Assembly: GCF_004682055.1 (NCBI RefSeq)
Contig: NZ_QUZU01000030.1
Coordinates: forward strand, 20,637 to 84,636
DNA length: 64,000 bases
Direction of reading: 5' to 3'
DNA from: Pseudomonas kairouanensis
Lineage (GTDB): Bacteria > Pseudomonadota > Gammaproteobacteria > Pseudomonadales > Pseudomonadaceae
Positions 53,538 to 63,328 of the stretch are shown here, piece after piece (position 1 is the stretch's first letter; each line of letters begins with the position of its first letter). The notes under the pieces are model-generated. The model saw nothing but the letters and a program-made list of their open reading frames with translations, ran no database searches and was not told the origin of the DNA. The translations under genes and the position numbers were made by a program.

Positions 53538-54557
53538 TCAGTACTGGTTGGGCTCCATTTCCAGGTCCACGTTGAAACGCTGGGCAATATCCTGCTGGAT
53601 ACGCAGGGCCAAGTTGGCGATGTCGTTCCCGGTGGCTCTGCCATAGTTCACCAGCACCAGCGCCTGCAACTTGTGCACGCCAGCATCGCCCTCCCGGAAG
53701 CCCTTCCAGCCAGCCTTATCGATCAGCCAACCAGCGGCGAGCTTCATTTGCCCATCGGCCTGTGGGTAGGCCACCAGGTCCGGATACAGCGCCTGCAGTT
53801 CAGCCGCCAGCACCTGGGACACCAAGGGGTTCTTGAAGAAGCTGCCCGCATTGCCGAGCTCTGCCGGATCTGGCAGCTTCTCGCGGCGGATGCTGCAGAT
53901 TGCTCGGCTCACGTCACTGGGCGTCGCATCATGAATCCCCTGCCCCGCCAAGCGCTGTTGCACCGGGCCATAGTCAAGTTTCAGGTGACTGGTTCGGCTG
54001 AGGGCAAAGCGCACCCGCAGGATCAACCAGCGCCCCGTTTCGTGCTTGAACAGGCTGTCACGGTAGGCAAAGTCGCACTCTTGCAGGCTGAAATCCCTCA
54101 GCTCGCCGGAGTGGCGATCCAGGGCGGTCAGGCCGGCGAATACATCCTTTATTTCCACACCGTAGGCGCCGATGTTTTGCATCGGCGCAGCACCGACGGT
54201 GCCGGGGATGAGGCTGAGGTTTTCCAGACCGCAAAGGCCCTGCTCCAAGGTCCATAACACGAACGGGTGCCAGGCTTCGCCCGCTTCAGCTTCGACTACC
54301 ACCTGCTGGCCGTCATCCTGCAACACACGGACCCCTTGGGTCGCCATGCGCAACACCAGCGCCTGAATGTCCTGGGTCAGCAGCAAGTTGCTGCCACCGC
54401 CAATCACCAGCAGCGGCAGCCCCTGCGTGGCGGCGTAGGCCAGTGCTTCGCGAACATCCTCGTCGCTATGGGCCTCGGCGAACCACTGCGCGCGCACGTC
54501 GATGCCAAAGCTGTTGAATGGCTTGAGCGATACCTGCGCAAGCACCTGCAAGGTCAT
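53538..54557 (-). CDS. murB: UDP-N-acetylenolpyruvoylglucosamine reductase
   Basis: 339-aa flavoenzyme that reduces UDP-GlcNAc-enolpyruvate to UDP-MurNAc in peptidoglycan precursor synthesis. FAD-binding IGGGSNLLL, catalytic Ser in GNAGSFFKNP and the C-terminal Glu in MEPNQY show the E. coli-type (class I) enzyme. It is the last gene of the leftward envelope operon and overlaps the phosphatase gene. Confidence 0.97.
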   Translation of the reverse strand: MTLQVLAQVSLKPFNSFGIDVRAQWFAEAHSDEDVREALAYAATQGLPLLVIGGGSNLLLTQDIQALVLRMATQGVRVLQDDGQQVVVEAEAGEAWHPFVLWTLEQGLCGLENLSLIPGTVGAAPMQNIGAYGVEIKDVFAGLTALDRHSGELRDFSLQECDFAYRDSLFKHETGRWLILRVRFALSRTSHLKLDYGPVQQRLAGQGIHDATPSDVSRAICSIRREKLPDPAELGNAGSFFKNPLVSQVLAAELQALYPDLVAYPQADGQMKLAAGWLIDKAGWKGFREGDAGVHKLQALVLVNYGRATGNDIANLALRIQQDIAQRFNVDLEMEPNQY

Positions 54558-55018
54558 AACCGCCCCTTCAATTCGATCACCAATAAATCACAGGCCCGCT
54601 CGATCAGGTCCAGCACCCGCTCAAAGCCTTGCTCGCCCTCGTAGTAAGGGTCTGGCACTTCGTCCACCTCCGAGTCGTAGCGGCGCAGGAACAGATCCAG
54701 CTGCGCCTTGGCCTGTCCGGGCTGCATGGCCTTGAGGTTGCGCAGGTTGCTGTGGTCCATGGCCAGGATCAGGTCATAACGCGCAAAATCGGCGCGCGAA
54801 ACCTGCTGGGCACGCTGGGCCGACAAGTCGTAGCCGCGCGCCAAGGCAGCACGCTGGCTACGTTGGTCCGGCGGGTTGCCGATATGCCATTCTCCGGTAC
54901 CGGCAGACGCCACTTCTACCTGCGCCGCCAGCCCCGCTTCGCGCAACTTGTGGCGCAGTACGCCTTCAGCGGTAGGAGAGCGGCAGATATTACCCAGGCA
55001 GACGAACAGGACCTCCAT
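54554..55018 (-). CDS. Low-molecular-weight protein tyrosine phosphatase
   Basis: 154-aa cytoplasmic phosphatase with the active-site loop CLGNICRS (Cys7-x5-Arg13) at the N terminus and the general acid Asp in DPYYEG. Orthologue of the gene between kdsB and murB in other pseudomonads. Confidence 0.95.
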   Translation of the reverse strand: MEVLFVCLGNICRSPTAEGVLRHKLREAGLAAQVEVASAGTGEWHIGNPPDQRSQRAALARGYDLSAQRAQQVSRADFARYDLILAMDHSNLRNLKAMQPGQAKAQLDLFLRRYDSEVDEVPDPYYEGEQGFERVLDLIERACDLLVIELKGRL

Positions 55019-55782
55019 CAGGCCCCCAGCAAGCGACGGACGCGCTCAAGGTCTTCCGGTGTATCGACGCCCGCAGGCGGCGCTTCCAGGGCATCGCCTA
55101 CATGAATGCGCACGCCGTGCCACAGGGCACGCAGCTGCTCAAGGGACTCGGTGTTTTCCAGCCAGCACGGGCCCCAGCTGACAAAGTCATGCAAAAAACC
55201 GGCGCGGTAAGCGTAAATGCCAATATGGCGGCGGTATGGCACACCGTCTGGCAATACGTCACGACTCTTGGCAAAGGCATCGCGTGCCCACGGCAAAGTC
55301 GAACGGCTGAAGGTCAATGCCAGGCCATTGATATCGCTGACCACTTTCACCACGTTCGGGTTGAACAACGTGTTGATGTCTTCGATGGGCTCAGCCAGGG
55401 TCGCCATGCGTGCTTCGCTGTGGGCTGCCAGGTTGGCGGCGACCTGATCGATCACGCTTGGCGGGATCAAGGGTTCGTCACCTTGCACATTGACCACGAT
55501 GGCATCTGGCGCCAGGCCAAGCTGCGTAGCCACTTCGGCCAGGCGATCGGTGCCTGAATTGTGGTCTTCGCGTGTCAGTACCGCTTCGGCACCGAAGCCT
55601 TTGCAGGCTTCGATGATGCGCGGGTCATCAGTGGCGATCACCACGCGCTCGGCACTGCTTTTACAGGCCTGCTCCCAGACCAGCTGAACCATCGGCTTGC
55701 TGCCGATCAGTTGCAGCGGCTTGCCCGGCAGGCGAGTCGAGGCATAGCGCGATGGAATGACAACGGTAAAGGCAGTGGTCAT
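55018..55782 (-). CDS. kdsB: 3-deoxy-manno-octulosonate cytidylyltransferase
   Basis: 254-aa enzyme activating Kdo as CMP-Kdo for LPS inner core. The nucleotide motif SRYASTRLPGKPL and the metal-binding VQGDEPL are visible. Its start overlaps the Trm112-like stop by 4 bp. Confidence 0.97.
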   Translation of the reverse strand: MTTAFTVVIPSRYASTRLPGKPLQLIGSKPMVQLVWEQACKSSAERVVIATDDPRIIEACKGFGAEAVLTREDHNSGTDRLAEVATQLGLAPDAIVVNVQGDEPLIPPSVIDQVAANLAAHSEARMATLAEPIEDINTLFNPNVVKVVSDINGLALTFSRSTLPWARDAFAKSRDVLPDGVPYRRHIGIYAYRAGFLHDFVSWGPCWLENTESLEQLRALWHGVRIHVGDALEAPPAGVDTPEDLERVRRLLGA

Positions 55783-55964
55783 TTATCCAGGCGCTCATCA
55801 TTGGTCAGGGTTCGGGCTTCGCTCTCCAGCATTACCGGGATGCCATCACGGATTGGGTAAGCCAGGCCTGCGCCCTTGCTGATCAGCTCGGTTTTATCGG
55901 CGCTGAGCTTGAGCGGGCCTTTGCAGATCGGGCAAGCGAGGATGTCGAGCAGTTTGGTGTCCAT
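55779..55964 (-). CDS. Trm112/YcaR family small protein
   Basis: 61-aa protein with a CPxC-type start (MDTKLLDILACPICKGPL); only the first Cys pair is present, as in most proteobacterial YcaR proteins. Always found between lpxK and kdsB; role unclear. Confidence 0.93.
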   Translation of the reverse strand: MDTKLLDILACPICKGPLKLSADKTELISKGAGLAYPIRDGIPVMLESEARTLTNDERLDK

Positions 55965-55988
55965 GAGTGTTTCCTGGAAAGAAGCGTA

Positions 55989-56999
55989 TTAAGGCAAGAG
56001 TCGGGCGGGCAACAGACGCATCAGTTGCGTGTCGAACCAGGCGACGAACGCCGGTGACGGCACCGCATCCACCGCAAGGTACCACCAGTCGGGCCGGGCA
56101 AAGGCGCGGCACTTCACCGCGTCTTTCTCGGTCATGACCAGCGGCAATGACGGCGTAAAATTCAAGACCTCGGCGCTGTATGGCGCGTGGTCGGCAAAAG
56201 CATGGGGTATCGGCTGCCAGTGTAGCGTTTGCAGGGTATTGAAGAAACGTTGCGGATTGCCGATGCCGGCAACCGCATGGACCTGTTGGCCCCCAGGGAA
56301 ATACTCGACAGGCTGACGCTCGGCTGTCTTCAGGTTGACCAGCGCCGTCGGCACCAGGCGAAAGGCAAAACCGTCTTCGCGATCTGACTCGGCGCCATTG
56401 TAGAGCAGCGCATCGACGCTTTGCAGACGCTCCACCGGCTCGCGCAACGGCCCGGCAGGCAGGCAACGGCGGTTGCCCAGGCCACGGACGGCATCGATCA
56501 GTACCAGTTCAAGGTCACGGGCCAGGCGGTAATGTTGCAGGCCGTCGTCGGAGAGGATCAGGTCCAGGGTTTCGCTGGCCAGCAATGCCTTGACCGCACG
56601 ACTGCGGTCGGGGTCGATCACCAACGGCACGCCACAGCGTTGCACGATCAACAACGGCTCATCACCGGCCACATCGGCGCTATGGCTAGCCTCGACCCTC
56701 CACGGCAACTGCGGAGGCTTGGCCCCGTAGCCTCGGCTGACCACCCCCACGCGCAACCCACTGCGTCGGCAATGCTCGATCAACCACAGGATCAACGGCG
56801 TCTTGCCAGTTCCGCCCACGGTGACATTCCCCACCACCACCACGGGCACCGACGATTGATAGATGTCACCCTCGCCCGCCAAAAAACGCGCGCGTTTGCG
56901 CAACACCACCCGGCGATACAACGACTCCAACGGCCGCAACAGCACCAGTGCCGGATGGCCCTCGTACCAGGCCTTGAGCAAACGATCAGACATGGCCAT
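55989..56999 (-). CDS. lpxK: Tetraacyldisaccharide 4'-kinase
   Basis: 336-aa membrane-associated kinase that phosphorylates the lipid A precursor. P-loop GNVTVGGTGKTP and the SDDGLQHYRLARD motif are present. The ATG at 56999 (or 56993) overlaps the ExbD stop. Confidence 0.97.
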   Translation of the reverse strand: MAMSDRLLKAWYEGHPALVLLRPLESLYRRVVLRKRARFLAGEGDIYQSSVPVVVVGNVTVGGTGKTPLILWLIEHCRRSGLRVGVVSRGYGAKPPQLPWRVEASHSADVAGDEPLLIVQRCGVPLVIDPDRSRAVKALLASETLDLILSDDGLQHYRLARDLELVLIDAVRGLGNRRCLPAGPLREPVERLQSVDALLYNGAESDREDGFAFRLVPTALVNLKTAERQPVEYFPGGQQVHAVAGIGNPQRFFNTLQTLHWQPIPHAFADHAPYSAEVLNFTPSLPLVMTEKDAVKCRAFARPDWWYLAVDAVPSPAFVAWFDTQLMRLLPARLLP

Positions 57000-57427
57000 C
57001 AGGGTTGGCTCGCCGCCTCGATGGTGGTCATGCGCAGATGACTGAAGCCGAGTTTGCCGGCAGCATCCATCGCGGTGATCACGGCCTGGTGCTGGGTTTT
57101 GCCATCAGCACTGATGGACAGCGGCATTTTGGTATCCCCCCCGGATTCTTTTTCCAGGGCGGCCATCAGGCTGGCGAGGTCGTTCTTCTCCAGCAACTGG
57201 TTGTTCACCGAAAACACCCCGTCGGCGCTGATGGCGATATCCAGTTGCTTGACCTCCTGGTCTTCGGCCGGTGAACCGCTGACGGCTTCCGGCAAGTCGA
57301 CGCGCAGTTCGGTCTGGCGAGTAAAAGTGGTGGTCACGACAAAAAACAGCAGCAGGATAAACACCACGTCGATCAGCGACGCGAGATTGATATCGACGTT
57401 TTCCCGTTGCTTGCGGCGAAATTTCAC
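56999..57427 (-). CDS. ExbD/TolR-family biopolymer transport protein
   Basis: 142-aa inner-membrane protein with one N-terminal helix carrying the functional Asp (LASLIDVVFILLLFFVVTT) and a periplasmic domain. Partner of the overlapping ExbB-like gene in a proton-driven energy-transducing complex. Confidence 0.95.
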   Translation of the reverse strand: MKFRRKQRENVDINLASLIDVVFILLLFFVVTTTFTRQTELRVDLPEAVSGSPAEDQEVKQLDIAISADGVFSVNNQLLEKNDLASLMAALEKESGGDTKMPLSISADGKTQHQAVITAMDAAGKLGFSHLRMTTIEAASQP

Positions 57428-58089
57428 GCTTTGCCCTCGACCAGGTCCACGTCACGGTCGCCCTGCACCACCTCCACCAGCTTGATGGCTTCCTGCTCCA
57501 TGCCCACCACCAGTTCATCGATACGGCGTTGCAGGAACCGATGGAAGAATACCGAAGGAATACCCACCATCAGCCCCGCCGCCGTGGTGATCAGGGCCTT
57601 GGAAATACCACCGGCCAATACGGCCGCGTTGGTGGTCATGCCCGAGCCCATGAACGAGCTGAAAATATCGATCATGCCCAGCACCGTACCCAGCAAACCC
57701 AGCAAAGGGGCCATGGCAGCGATGGTGCCGAGGGCGTTGATATAGCGCTCCAATTCATGGATGACCCTCGCGGCAGCCTCTTCGATGCACTCTTTCATGA
57801 TCTCGCGACCATGCTTGGAGTTGGCCAGGCCCGCGGCGAGGATTTCACCCAGCGGCGAATTGGCGCGCAGTTGCTTGAGCTTTTCCTTGTCCAGTTGCTT
57901 GTTCTTGATCCAGCCCCAGACCTGCCCCAGCAGATGCTCGGGGGTCACGCGGCTCGCGCGCAGGGTCCACAGGCGTTCGGCAACGATACCGAGTGCGGCG
58001 ATAGAGCTCATGATGATCGGCAACATCATCCAGCCGCCGGATTTGACCAGTTCCCACACAGTGAATGTCCCCTCGAAAAAGTGCGCCAC
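57424..58089 (-). CDS. ExbB/TolQ/MotA-family proton channel protein
   Basis: 221-aa protein with three helices (about 15-35, 120-150, 155-180) and the MotA/TolQ motif (LGTIAAMAPLLGLLGTVLGMID). It energises envelope functions with ExbD. Conserved position downstream of comEC in Pseudomonas. Confidence 0.95.
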   Translation of the reverse strand: MAHFFEGTFTVWELVKSGGWMMLPIIMSSIAALGIVAERLWTLRASRVTPEHLLGQVWGWIKNKQLDKEKLKQLRANSPLGEILAAGLANSKHGREIMKECIEEAAARVIHELERYINALGTIAAMAPLLGLLGTVLGMIDIFSSFMGSGMTTNAAVLAGGISKALITTAAGLMVGIPSVFFHRFLQRRIDELVVGMEQEAIKLVEVVQGDRDVDLVEGKA

Positions 58090-58157
58090 TTTACCATATA
58101 GGTTCAGCTGCGGGGCTCGTCGACCCCGGCCCCGCGCCGGCCCTTTGTAACTACGGA

Positions 58158-60383
58158 TTAAGGTACGCGTTCACGCCAGAATCGGCGTTGACTGCGCGCA
58201 ACAACCGGTGATGCGAAGACGCCCAGTCTAAAGCGTACGGCACCTTGTTCGGCGCTGTCGTAAACCCGGCTGCCCAACGCCTGATAACGCTCCATCACCT
58301 GTGGGTGGGGATGTCCGAAACCATTGCCGCGCCCTCGGGAAATCAATACAGAGGTGGGCGCCAGGCGCTGCAGGAACGGCCAGGAGGAGGAACTGCGACT
58401 GCCATGGTGCGGCGCCTGCAACCAATCGGTAGGCACCGCTAACGGCGAGTCCAGAAAGGCCTGCTCGGCTGCACGGTCGATATCCCCGGTCAGCAGCAAG
58501 CGTTCGCCATTGGCCTGCACCTGCAATACGCAGGACTTTGCATTGCCGTTAGTGGCATCAGGCCACTGCCAGAGCTCGAAGGACACGCCGTCCCATGTCC
58601 AGCGCTCGCCACTTAGGCAAGGTTGCGTGCCGAGAAACGCGGGCAGCCCCTCCGTCTCGCCACCCACCACCCGCCTGACGGGCATGCCCTTGGCAATCGC
58701 AGCCGCGCCACCGGCATGATCGGCGTCGGCATGGCTGAGCAGCATCATGTCCAGCGCCCCGACCCCAAGTGTTCGCAGCGCTGGCAGCACCACGCGCGCC
58801 CCCAGGTCGAACGTGCCGGAACGTGGGCCTGAATCGTAGAGCAAGACATGATGCCGGGTGCGCAGGATCAGCGCCTGGCCCTGTCCGACATCCAGTTGCA
58901 CCACTTCTATCTGCCCGTGTGGCACCAGATCACGCGGAGGAAATACCGCCAGCAGCAACATCGGCCAACCCAACACGCGAAACGGCACACCCTTGGGTAG
59001 CAGCAGTACCACTGCGCCCAACAGACTTACCCACCAATACCCCAGCGGCACCTCAGTCGGCACCCAGGCAGGCGCTCGCCCGGCGAGCCAGGTCAAGCCA
59101 CTGAACAGCCCATCCAGCGCCCCGCCCGCCAGCCACAGCAGAGACTCCCCGACAAAGGGCAGCGACAAAAAGGCCGTCCCCAGCAAAGCCAACGGCAACA
59201 CCACCAGGCTGATCCACGGCACGGCGACCAGATTGGCCAGCGGCGCGCTGAGGCTGATGGGCAAACCCAGTACCAACAACACCGGGAACAGGCCAATGGC
59301 GATCAGCCATTGCGGCCGGGTCCAAACCTGCCACAGGCTCCACGGCCCCAGCCGCCCGCCGAACGCCAGGATCAATACCGCTACCGCCGCGAACGACAAC
59401 CAGAACCCTGGCTGCAGGCTGGCCAGTGGTTCAAGGATCAGCACCCCATTAAGCGCTAGCAACAAAGGCCACCACAGGCCAAGATGGCGGAATCGCAAGC
59501 GCCATAGCAGCACCAGCCCGAGCATCACACAGGCGCGCTGCACCGGCACGCCGAACCCCGCCAACACGCCGTAACCCAGCGCGGCGGCAAAGGCCAGGCC
59601 ACAAGCCCAAGGTAGCCACGGCCAGGTTCGGGGCCAGCAACCGTAGCGCGCCAGACCGGCGACCAGGGCATACATCAAGCCCGCCAACATCCCGATATGC
59701 TGACCAGAAATAACCAGCAAGTGCACGGTGCCAGTGCTCTGCAATACCCGCCAATCCTCGGTGGCCAATCCGGAGCCATCGCCCAGCACCAGCGCAGCCA
59801 GTGCAGCCTGGCGCCCCTGGGCGTCCACGGCCATCAACCGCTGGCGCAGCGCATCACGCCAGGCATACCGCGCCGGCGCCAGGCGCTCGCCATCCTTCAC
59901 TGCCGCCGTCGCCCCGATACGCTGGGCCAATAACCACGCTTCCTGATCGAACCCATCAAAATTCAGCAACCCGGCCGGCCGCTTGAGGGTGATTGCCAAG
60001 CGCCAGCGCTCACCGCTGCGCACGGGCGGCCCGCCTCGCCAAGACACCCGGATGCGCTTGGGTAAATGAGCCTTGCGCGACCGGCTGTCGGACAATTCAA
60101 AGCGCACGCCGTCAACCGTATCTTGCGGCAACCCGGTCACCCACCCTTCGACCCAACGGGTCTGGCCGTCCAGTGCGGGTTGCAGGCGATCATCCAGTGC
60201 CCATTGCGCGCTGATACACGCCCAGCTCAACCCCATCAGGAAAAACGCCACTGGGTAGGTACGAAACGGCAACAGCATCAGCGCCAGCACCAGCATGGCC
60301 AACAGCCACCCGGTAGCAGGCAATGCGGGTAGACAACGCAACGCCAACAGGCCCAACGCCAACGCACACATCCCTGTCCTCAT
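58158..60383 (-). CDS. comEC: DNA internalization competence protein ComEC/Rec2
   Basis: 741-aa membrane channel for single-stranded DNA uptake. The N-terminal DUF4131 region and the competence membrane domain (about 190-480, VISGQHIGMLAGLMYALVAG) are followed by a metallo-beta-lactamase-like nuclease domain (LLSHADADHAGGA, LLTGDIDRAAE, APHHGSRSSS). Full length. Confidence 0.95.
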   Translation of the reverse strand: MRTGMCALALGLLALRCLPALPATGWLLAMLVLALMLLPFRTYPVAFFLMGLSWACISAQWALDDRLQPALDGQTRWVEGWVTGLPQDTVDGVRFELSDSRSRKAHLPKRIRVSWRGGPPVRSGERWRLAITLKRPAGLLNFDGFDQEAWLLAQRIGATAAVKDGERLAPARYAWRDALRQRLMAVDAQGRQAALAALVLGDGSGLATEDWRVLQSTGTVHLLVISGQHIGMLAGLMYALVAGLARYGCWPRTWPWLPWACGLAFAAALGYGVLAGFGVPVQRACVMLGLVLLWRLRFRHLGLWWPLLLALNGVLILEPLASLQPGFWLSFAAVAVLILAFGGRLGPWSLWQVWTRPQWLIAIGLFPVLLVLGLPISLSAPLANLVAVPWISLVVLPLALLGTAFLSLPFVGESLLWLAGGALDGLFSGLTWLAGRAPAWVPTEVPLGYWWVSLLGAVVLLLPKGVPFRVLGWPMLLLAVFPPRDLVPHGQIEVVQLDVGQGQALILRTRHHVLLYDSGPRSGTFDLGARVVLPALRTLGVGALDMMLLSHADADHAGGAAAIAKGMPVRRVVGGETEGLPAFLGTQPCLSGERWTWDGVSFELWQWPDATNGNAKSCVLQVQANGERLLLTGDIDRAAEQAFLDSPLAVPTDWLQAPHHGSRSSSSWPFLQRLAPTSVLISRGRGNGFGHPHPQVMERYQALGSRVYDSAEQGAVRFRLGVFASPVVARSQRRFWRERVP

Positions 60384-60518
60384 GAACCATCCTTTTCAAG
60401 TGATCCATTGAGTCTTAGCCGGGCCCGCAAAGCGACCTATGATCTTTTGTCACAAAGTCTGAATTTTCTGTTTATAGAATGCGGGCATACTTGCCCCTCG
60501 AATTGACCTGGACCCCTT

Positions 60519-61034
60519 ATGCCCCGGCGCTTATTCAAACGGTACATGCCCGATCCCACCAGTATCAGGGAACACAAGTCATTACAGTTTCTCGGGACGT
60601 TGCTGCATGACCCCAACCTCTGGCATCTGAACCGACACTCAGTGGCACGGGCCATGGCGGTGGGCCTGTTTGCGGCGTTCATCCCGATTCCGCTGCAGAT
60701 GCTGCTGGCAGCGGTGCTGGCGATCGTGGTGCGCGGCAACATGCCCATTGCCGTCAGCCTGGTGTGGCTCACCAACCCGATCACCATGCCGGTGGTGTTT
60801 ATCTGCACCTATCTGACTGGCGCATGGCTGATGAACGTACCGCCTCGCAGCCTACCCGATGACCTGACCTGGGAATGGATCAGCGGCCAACTGAGCACCC
60901 TGTGGCAGCCGTTCCTGCTGGGCTCGGTGGTATTGGGACTGGTGCTGGGTGCATTGGCCTATTGCCTGACCATGGGCTATTGGCGCTGGTGGGTCGCGCA
61001 TCAGTGGAAGAAGCGCAAGCAGCGCCGCGGCTGA
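60519..61034 (+). CDS. DUF2062 domain membrane protein
   Basis: 171-aa protein with three to four helices and the DUF2062 core (SVARAMAVGLFAAFIPIPLQ; TNPITMPVVFICTYLTGAW). Function unknown; conserved beside comEC. It ends 3 bp from the convergent histidine kinase stop. Confidence 0.93.
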   Translation: MPRRLFKRYMPDPTSIREHKSLQFLGTLLHDPNLWHLNRHSVARAMAVGLFAAFIPIPLQMLLAAVLAIVVRGNMPIAVSLVWLTNPITMPVVFICTYLTGAWLMNVPPRSLPDDLTWEWISGQLSTLWQPFLLGSVVLGLVLGALAYCLTMGYWRWWVAHQWKKRKQRRG

Positions 61035-61037
61035 GGC

Positions 61038-62408
61038 CTAGCGAGCCAACAACCGCAGGTGCACCCGCAAGCCTCGCCCGGTGTTTTCCGCCCACAGGCC
61101 GCCATCCTGGCGTTGCACCGCATTGCGGGCGATGCTCAGGCCCAGGCCGAAGCCACCGTCGCCGGGCCGTGAGCCATCCAAGCGGGTAAAGGGTGCAAAG
61201 ATGCGTTCCAGGTCCTGCTCATCAATCCCTCCGCCCTGGTCCTCCAGCCACAAGTGCCAGAAATCCCCTTCGCGCCGCCCATCCAGGCAAACCACCCCCT
61301 CGGCAGGAGAATGCCGAATAGCGTTGCGCAGGATATTTTCCAATGCCTGGGCCAAGGTATTCAGGTTACCCCTCACCCAGCAATCGGCTTCCAGCAGACA
61401 CGGCAGGCGCGACGGCGGCCAATCGCTTTCAAAGCACGCGTTCTCGCGCAACATGTCCCACAGGGCCTGGAGCTGTATGTCTTCCTTGGGCAGTGGCGCG
61501 CGCTCGGTGTCCAGCCAGGCCAGTTGCAGGCTGTCCTCCACCAGGCGCTGCATCGCGTCGATCTCGCGGCCAAGGCGTTCACGCAGTTGCGCCAGGTCTT
61601 GCTCACTGTCGCAGGCGACCCTCAAGCGACTCAGCGGCGTGCGCAGCTCGTGGGACATGTCTCGCAGCAATTGCTGCTGCAACACCACGGTACCCTGCAA
61701 GCGCTCGGACATATGGTCAAAGGCCCTCCCCAGTTCGCCCAACTCATCCTGGCGACTGGTGGCCGCATGGGACAACCGAGTATTCAACTGATCTGCCCGC
61801 CACGCATTGGCCTGCTCGCGCAATTGGTTGAGGGGCATGATCAACAGTCGGTACAAGCCGATGCATAACAACAGGGTGAACAGGCCCGGGATGACGCCGT
61901 TGGTCACGACCCGCCAGAACAGCTGATAACGCCCTGGCAAGAAGCGCTGCGGCAACTCGATGACCAGCGAACCGGCGTCGGGGTTTGCAGGAAACGGGAT
62001 CTTCAACCACGGCAGCCCCCTCACATGGCGGCTCACAGGCCAATCCAGGCCGCGCAGGAAGGTCAGGCGCTGGCTTTCCTTGTCGCGTAGCGGCGTGCTG
62101 CTCAACGACTGCAGGTCGTTGCCAATCACGCCAACCCAGGTGCTTTCCCGTGAGCGCATCGCTTGCAGCCATGCATCCACCCCTGCCCTGCCACCTCGCC
62201 TCCAGGCCTGTTCGGCGCTGACGGCATAACCGCTCAAGGTATGGCGCGCCTGCTCGTCCAGGTACGCGTTCTGCTCCTCCATGTACCGGCCCCAGGACCA
62301 ACTGAGCCAGATCATCAGCAAACAGAAGGCAATCAACAGGCAGGCCAGCTTCCAGAATAAGGAGTGTTTGCCCGGCAGTCGTTTCAAGGGGCGCTCAAAG
62401 GCCGTCAT
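61038..62408 (-). CDS. Sensor histidine kinase
   Basis: 456-aa inner-membrane kinase: two helices (about 16-38 and 172-192) around a periplasmic sensor loop, HAMP (about 190-245), dimerisation domain with phospho-acceptor His in RDMSHELRTPLSRLR, and HATPase domain (NILRNAIRHS, EDQGGGI, GGFGLGLSIA). Overlaps its response regulator gene. Position next to gacS matches pirS of P. aeruginosa, an inference from synteny. Confidence 0.92.
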   Translation of the reverse strand: MTAFERPLKRLPGKHSLFWKLACLLIAFCLLMIWLSWSWGRYMEEQNAYLDEQARHTLSGYAVSAEQAWRRGGRAGVDAWLQAMRSRESTWVGVIGNDLQSLSSTPLRDKESQRLTFLRGLDWPVSRHVRGLPWLKIPFPANPDAGSLVIELPQRFLPGRYQLFWRVVTNGVIPGLFTLLLCIGLYRLLIMPLNQLREQANAWRADQLNTRLSHAATSRQDELGELGRAFDHMSERLQGTVVLQQQLLRDMSHELRTPLSRLRVACDSEQDLAQLRERLGREIDAMQRLVEDSLQLAWLDTERAPLPKEDIQLQALWDMLRENACFESDWPPSRLPCLLEADCWVRGNLNTLAQALENILRNAIRHSPAEGVVCLDGRREGDFWHLWLEDQGGGIDEQDLERIFAPFTRLDGSRPGDGGFGLGLSIARNAVQRQDGGLWAENTGRGLRVHLRLLAR

Positions 62409-63123
62409 CGTGACCGCTCAGCACGTAGCCCTTGCCCCATACGGTGCGCACTTCGCGCTCGCTGTAACCGATGGCCTTGAGCTTGCGGCGGATCTGGCTG
62501 ATATGCATGTCGAGGCTGCGGTCATGAGGGGCATAACCGCGTTGCAGCACATGCTGGTAGAGAAAAGCCTTGCTGAGGACTTCCTCAGCGTTGCGATGCA
62601 AGGTTTCGAGCAGGCGGTATTCGCTGCGGGTGAGCCCGGCCCAGTGGTCCTGGTGGAACACGTCACATAACTCGTCGTCGAAACGCAGGGTGCGGGCATC
62701 GCCGCGTGTCGGGGCCAGGGTCGGCAACGGGCGTCGGTCCAGGGCCACACGACGCAGGATCGCCTCGATGCGCACCCGCAACTCGATCATGCTGAACGGC
62801 TTGGGCAGGTAATCGTCGGCGCCCAGGCGGAAACCGCTGATGCGATCGGCTTCTGCACCCAGGGCCGACATCAGGATCACCGGGATCGCATGGCTCTCGC
62901 GCAAGTGGGTCAGGACCGACAAGCCGTCCATCCCCGGCAGCAGGATGTCCATCAGCACCACATCGAACGCCTGGTCACGGGCCAGTTGCAGGCCTTGCTG
63001 GCCGTTCTGGCACCAGGTGACCTGGAAACCACAGCGCCCCAGGTGCTCATGGACATAAGCGCCGAGCACAGGGTCATCTTCGATGGTCAGGATACTGGGT
63101 AGGCCAACGGCTGCGGGATTCAT
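62395..63123 (-). CDS. OmpR-family response regulator
   Basis: 242-aa regulator: receiver domain with phospho-acceptor Asp in VVLMDILLPGMDG and Lys in LPKPF, and a winged-helix DNA-binding domain (LTRSEYRLLETLHRN ... LDMHISQIRRKLKAIG ... VWGKGYVL). ATG at 63123 is preferred over a TTG four codons upstream. Overlaps the kinase gene by 14 bp; synteny suggests a PirR orthologue, possibly linked to siderophore uptake. Confidence 0.92.
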   Translation of the reverse strand: MNPAAVGLPSILTIEDDPVLGAYVHEHLGRCGFQVTWCQNGQQGLQLARDQAFDVVLMDILLPGMDGLSVLTHLRESHAIPVILMSALGAEADRISGFRLGADDYLPKPFSMIELRVRIEAILRRVALDRRPLPTLAPTRGDARTLRFDDELCDVFHQDHWAGLTRSEYRLLETLHRNAEEVLSKAFLYQHVLQRGYAPHDRSLDMHISQIRRKLKAIGYSEREVRTVWGKGYVLSGHDDGL

Positions 63124-63328
63124 TAGCGTCTGCAAGTCATTCTCAATGGCCGATTATTCAAGATTAACCCTCTACAGGCAATCGCCATCCGGCGTCCAAT
63201 GGCCTGAAGATTGCCGCCGGTCATTAATTTGCAAGATCCCCCGCCACGCAAATGGCTACACTGCGCAGGTGGTGCGGGCGAGGTGCCCGTGTATTGGGTT
63301 GATAACAATGTGGTAGCAGGAGAGTGGC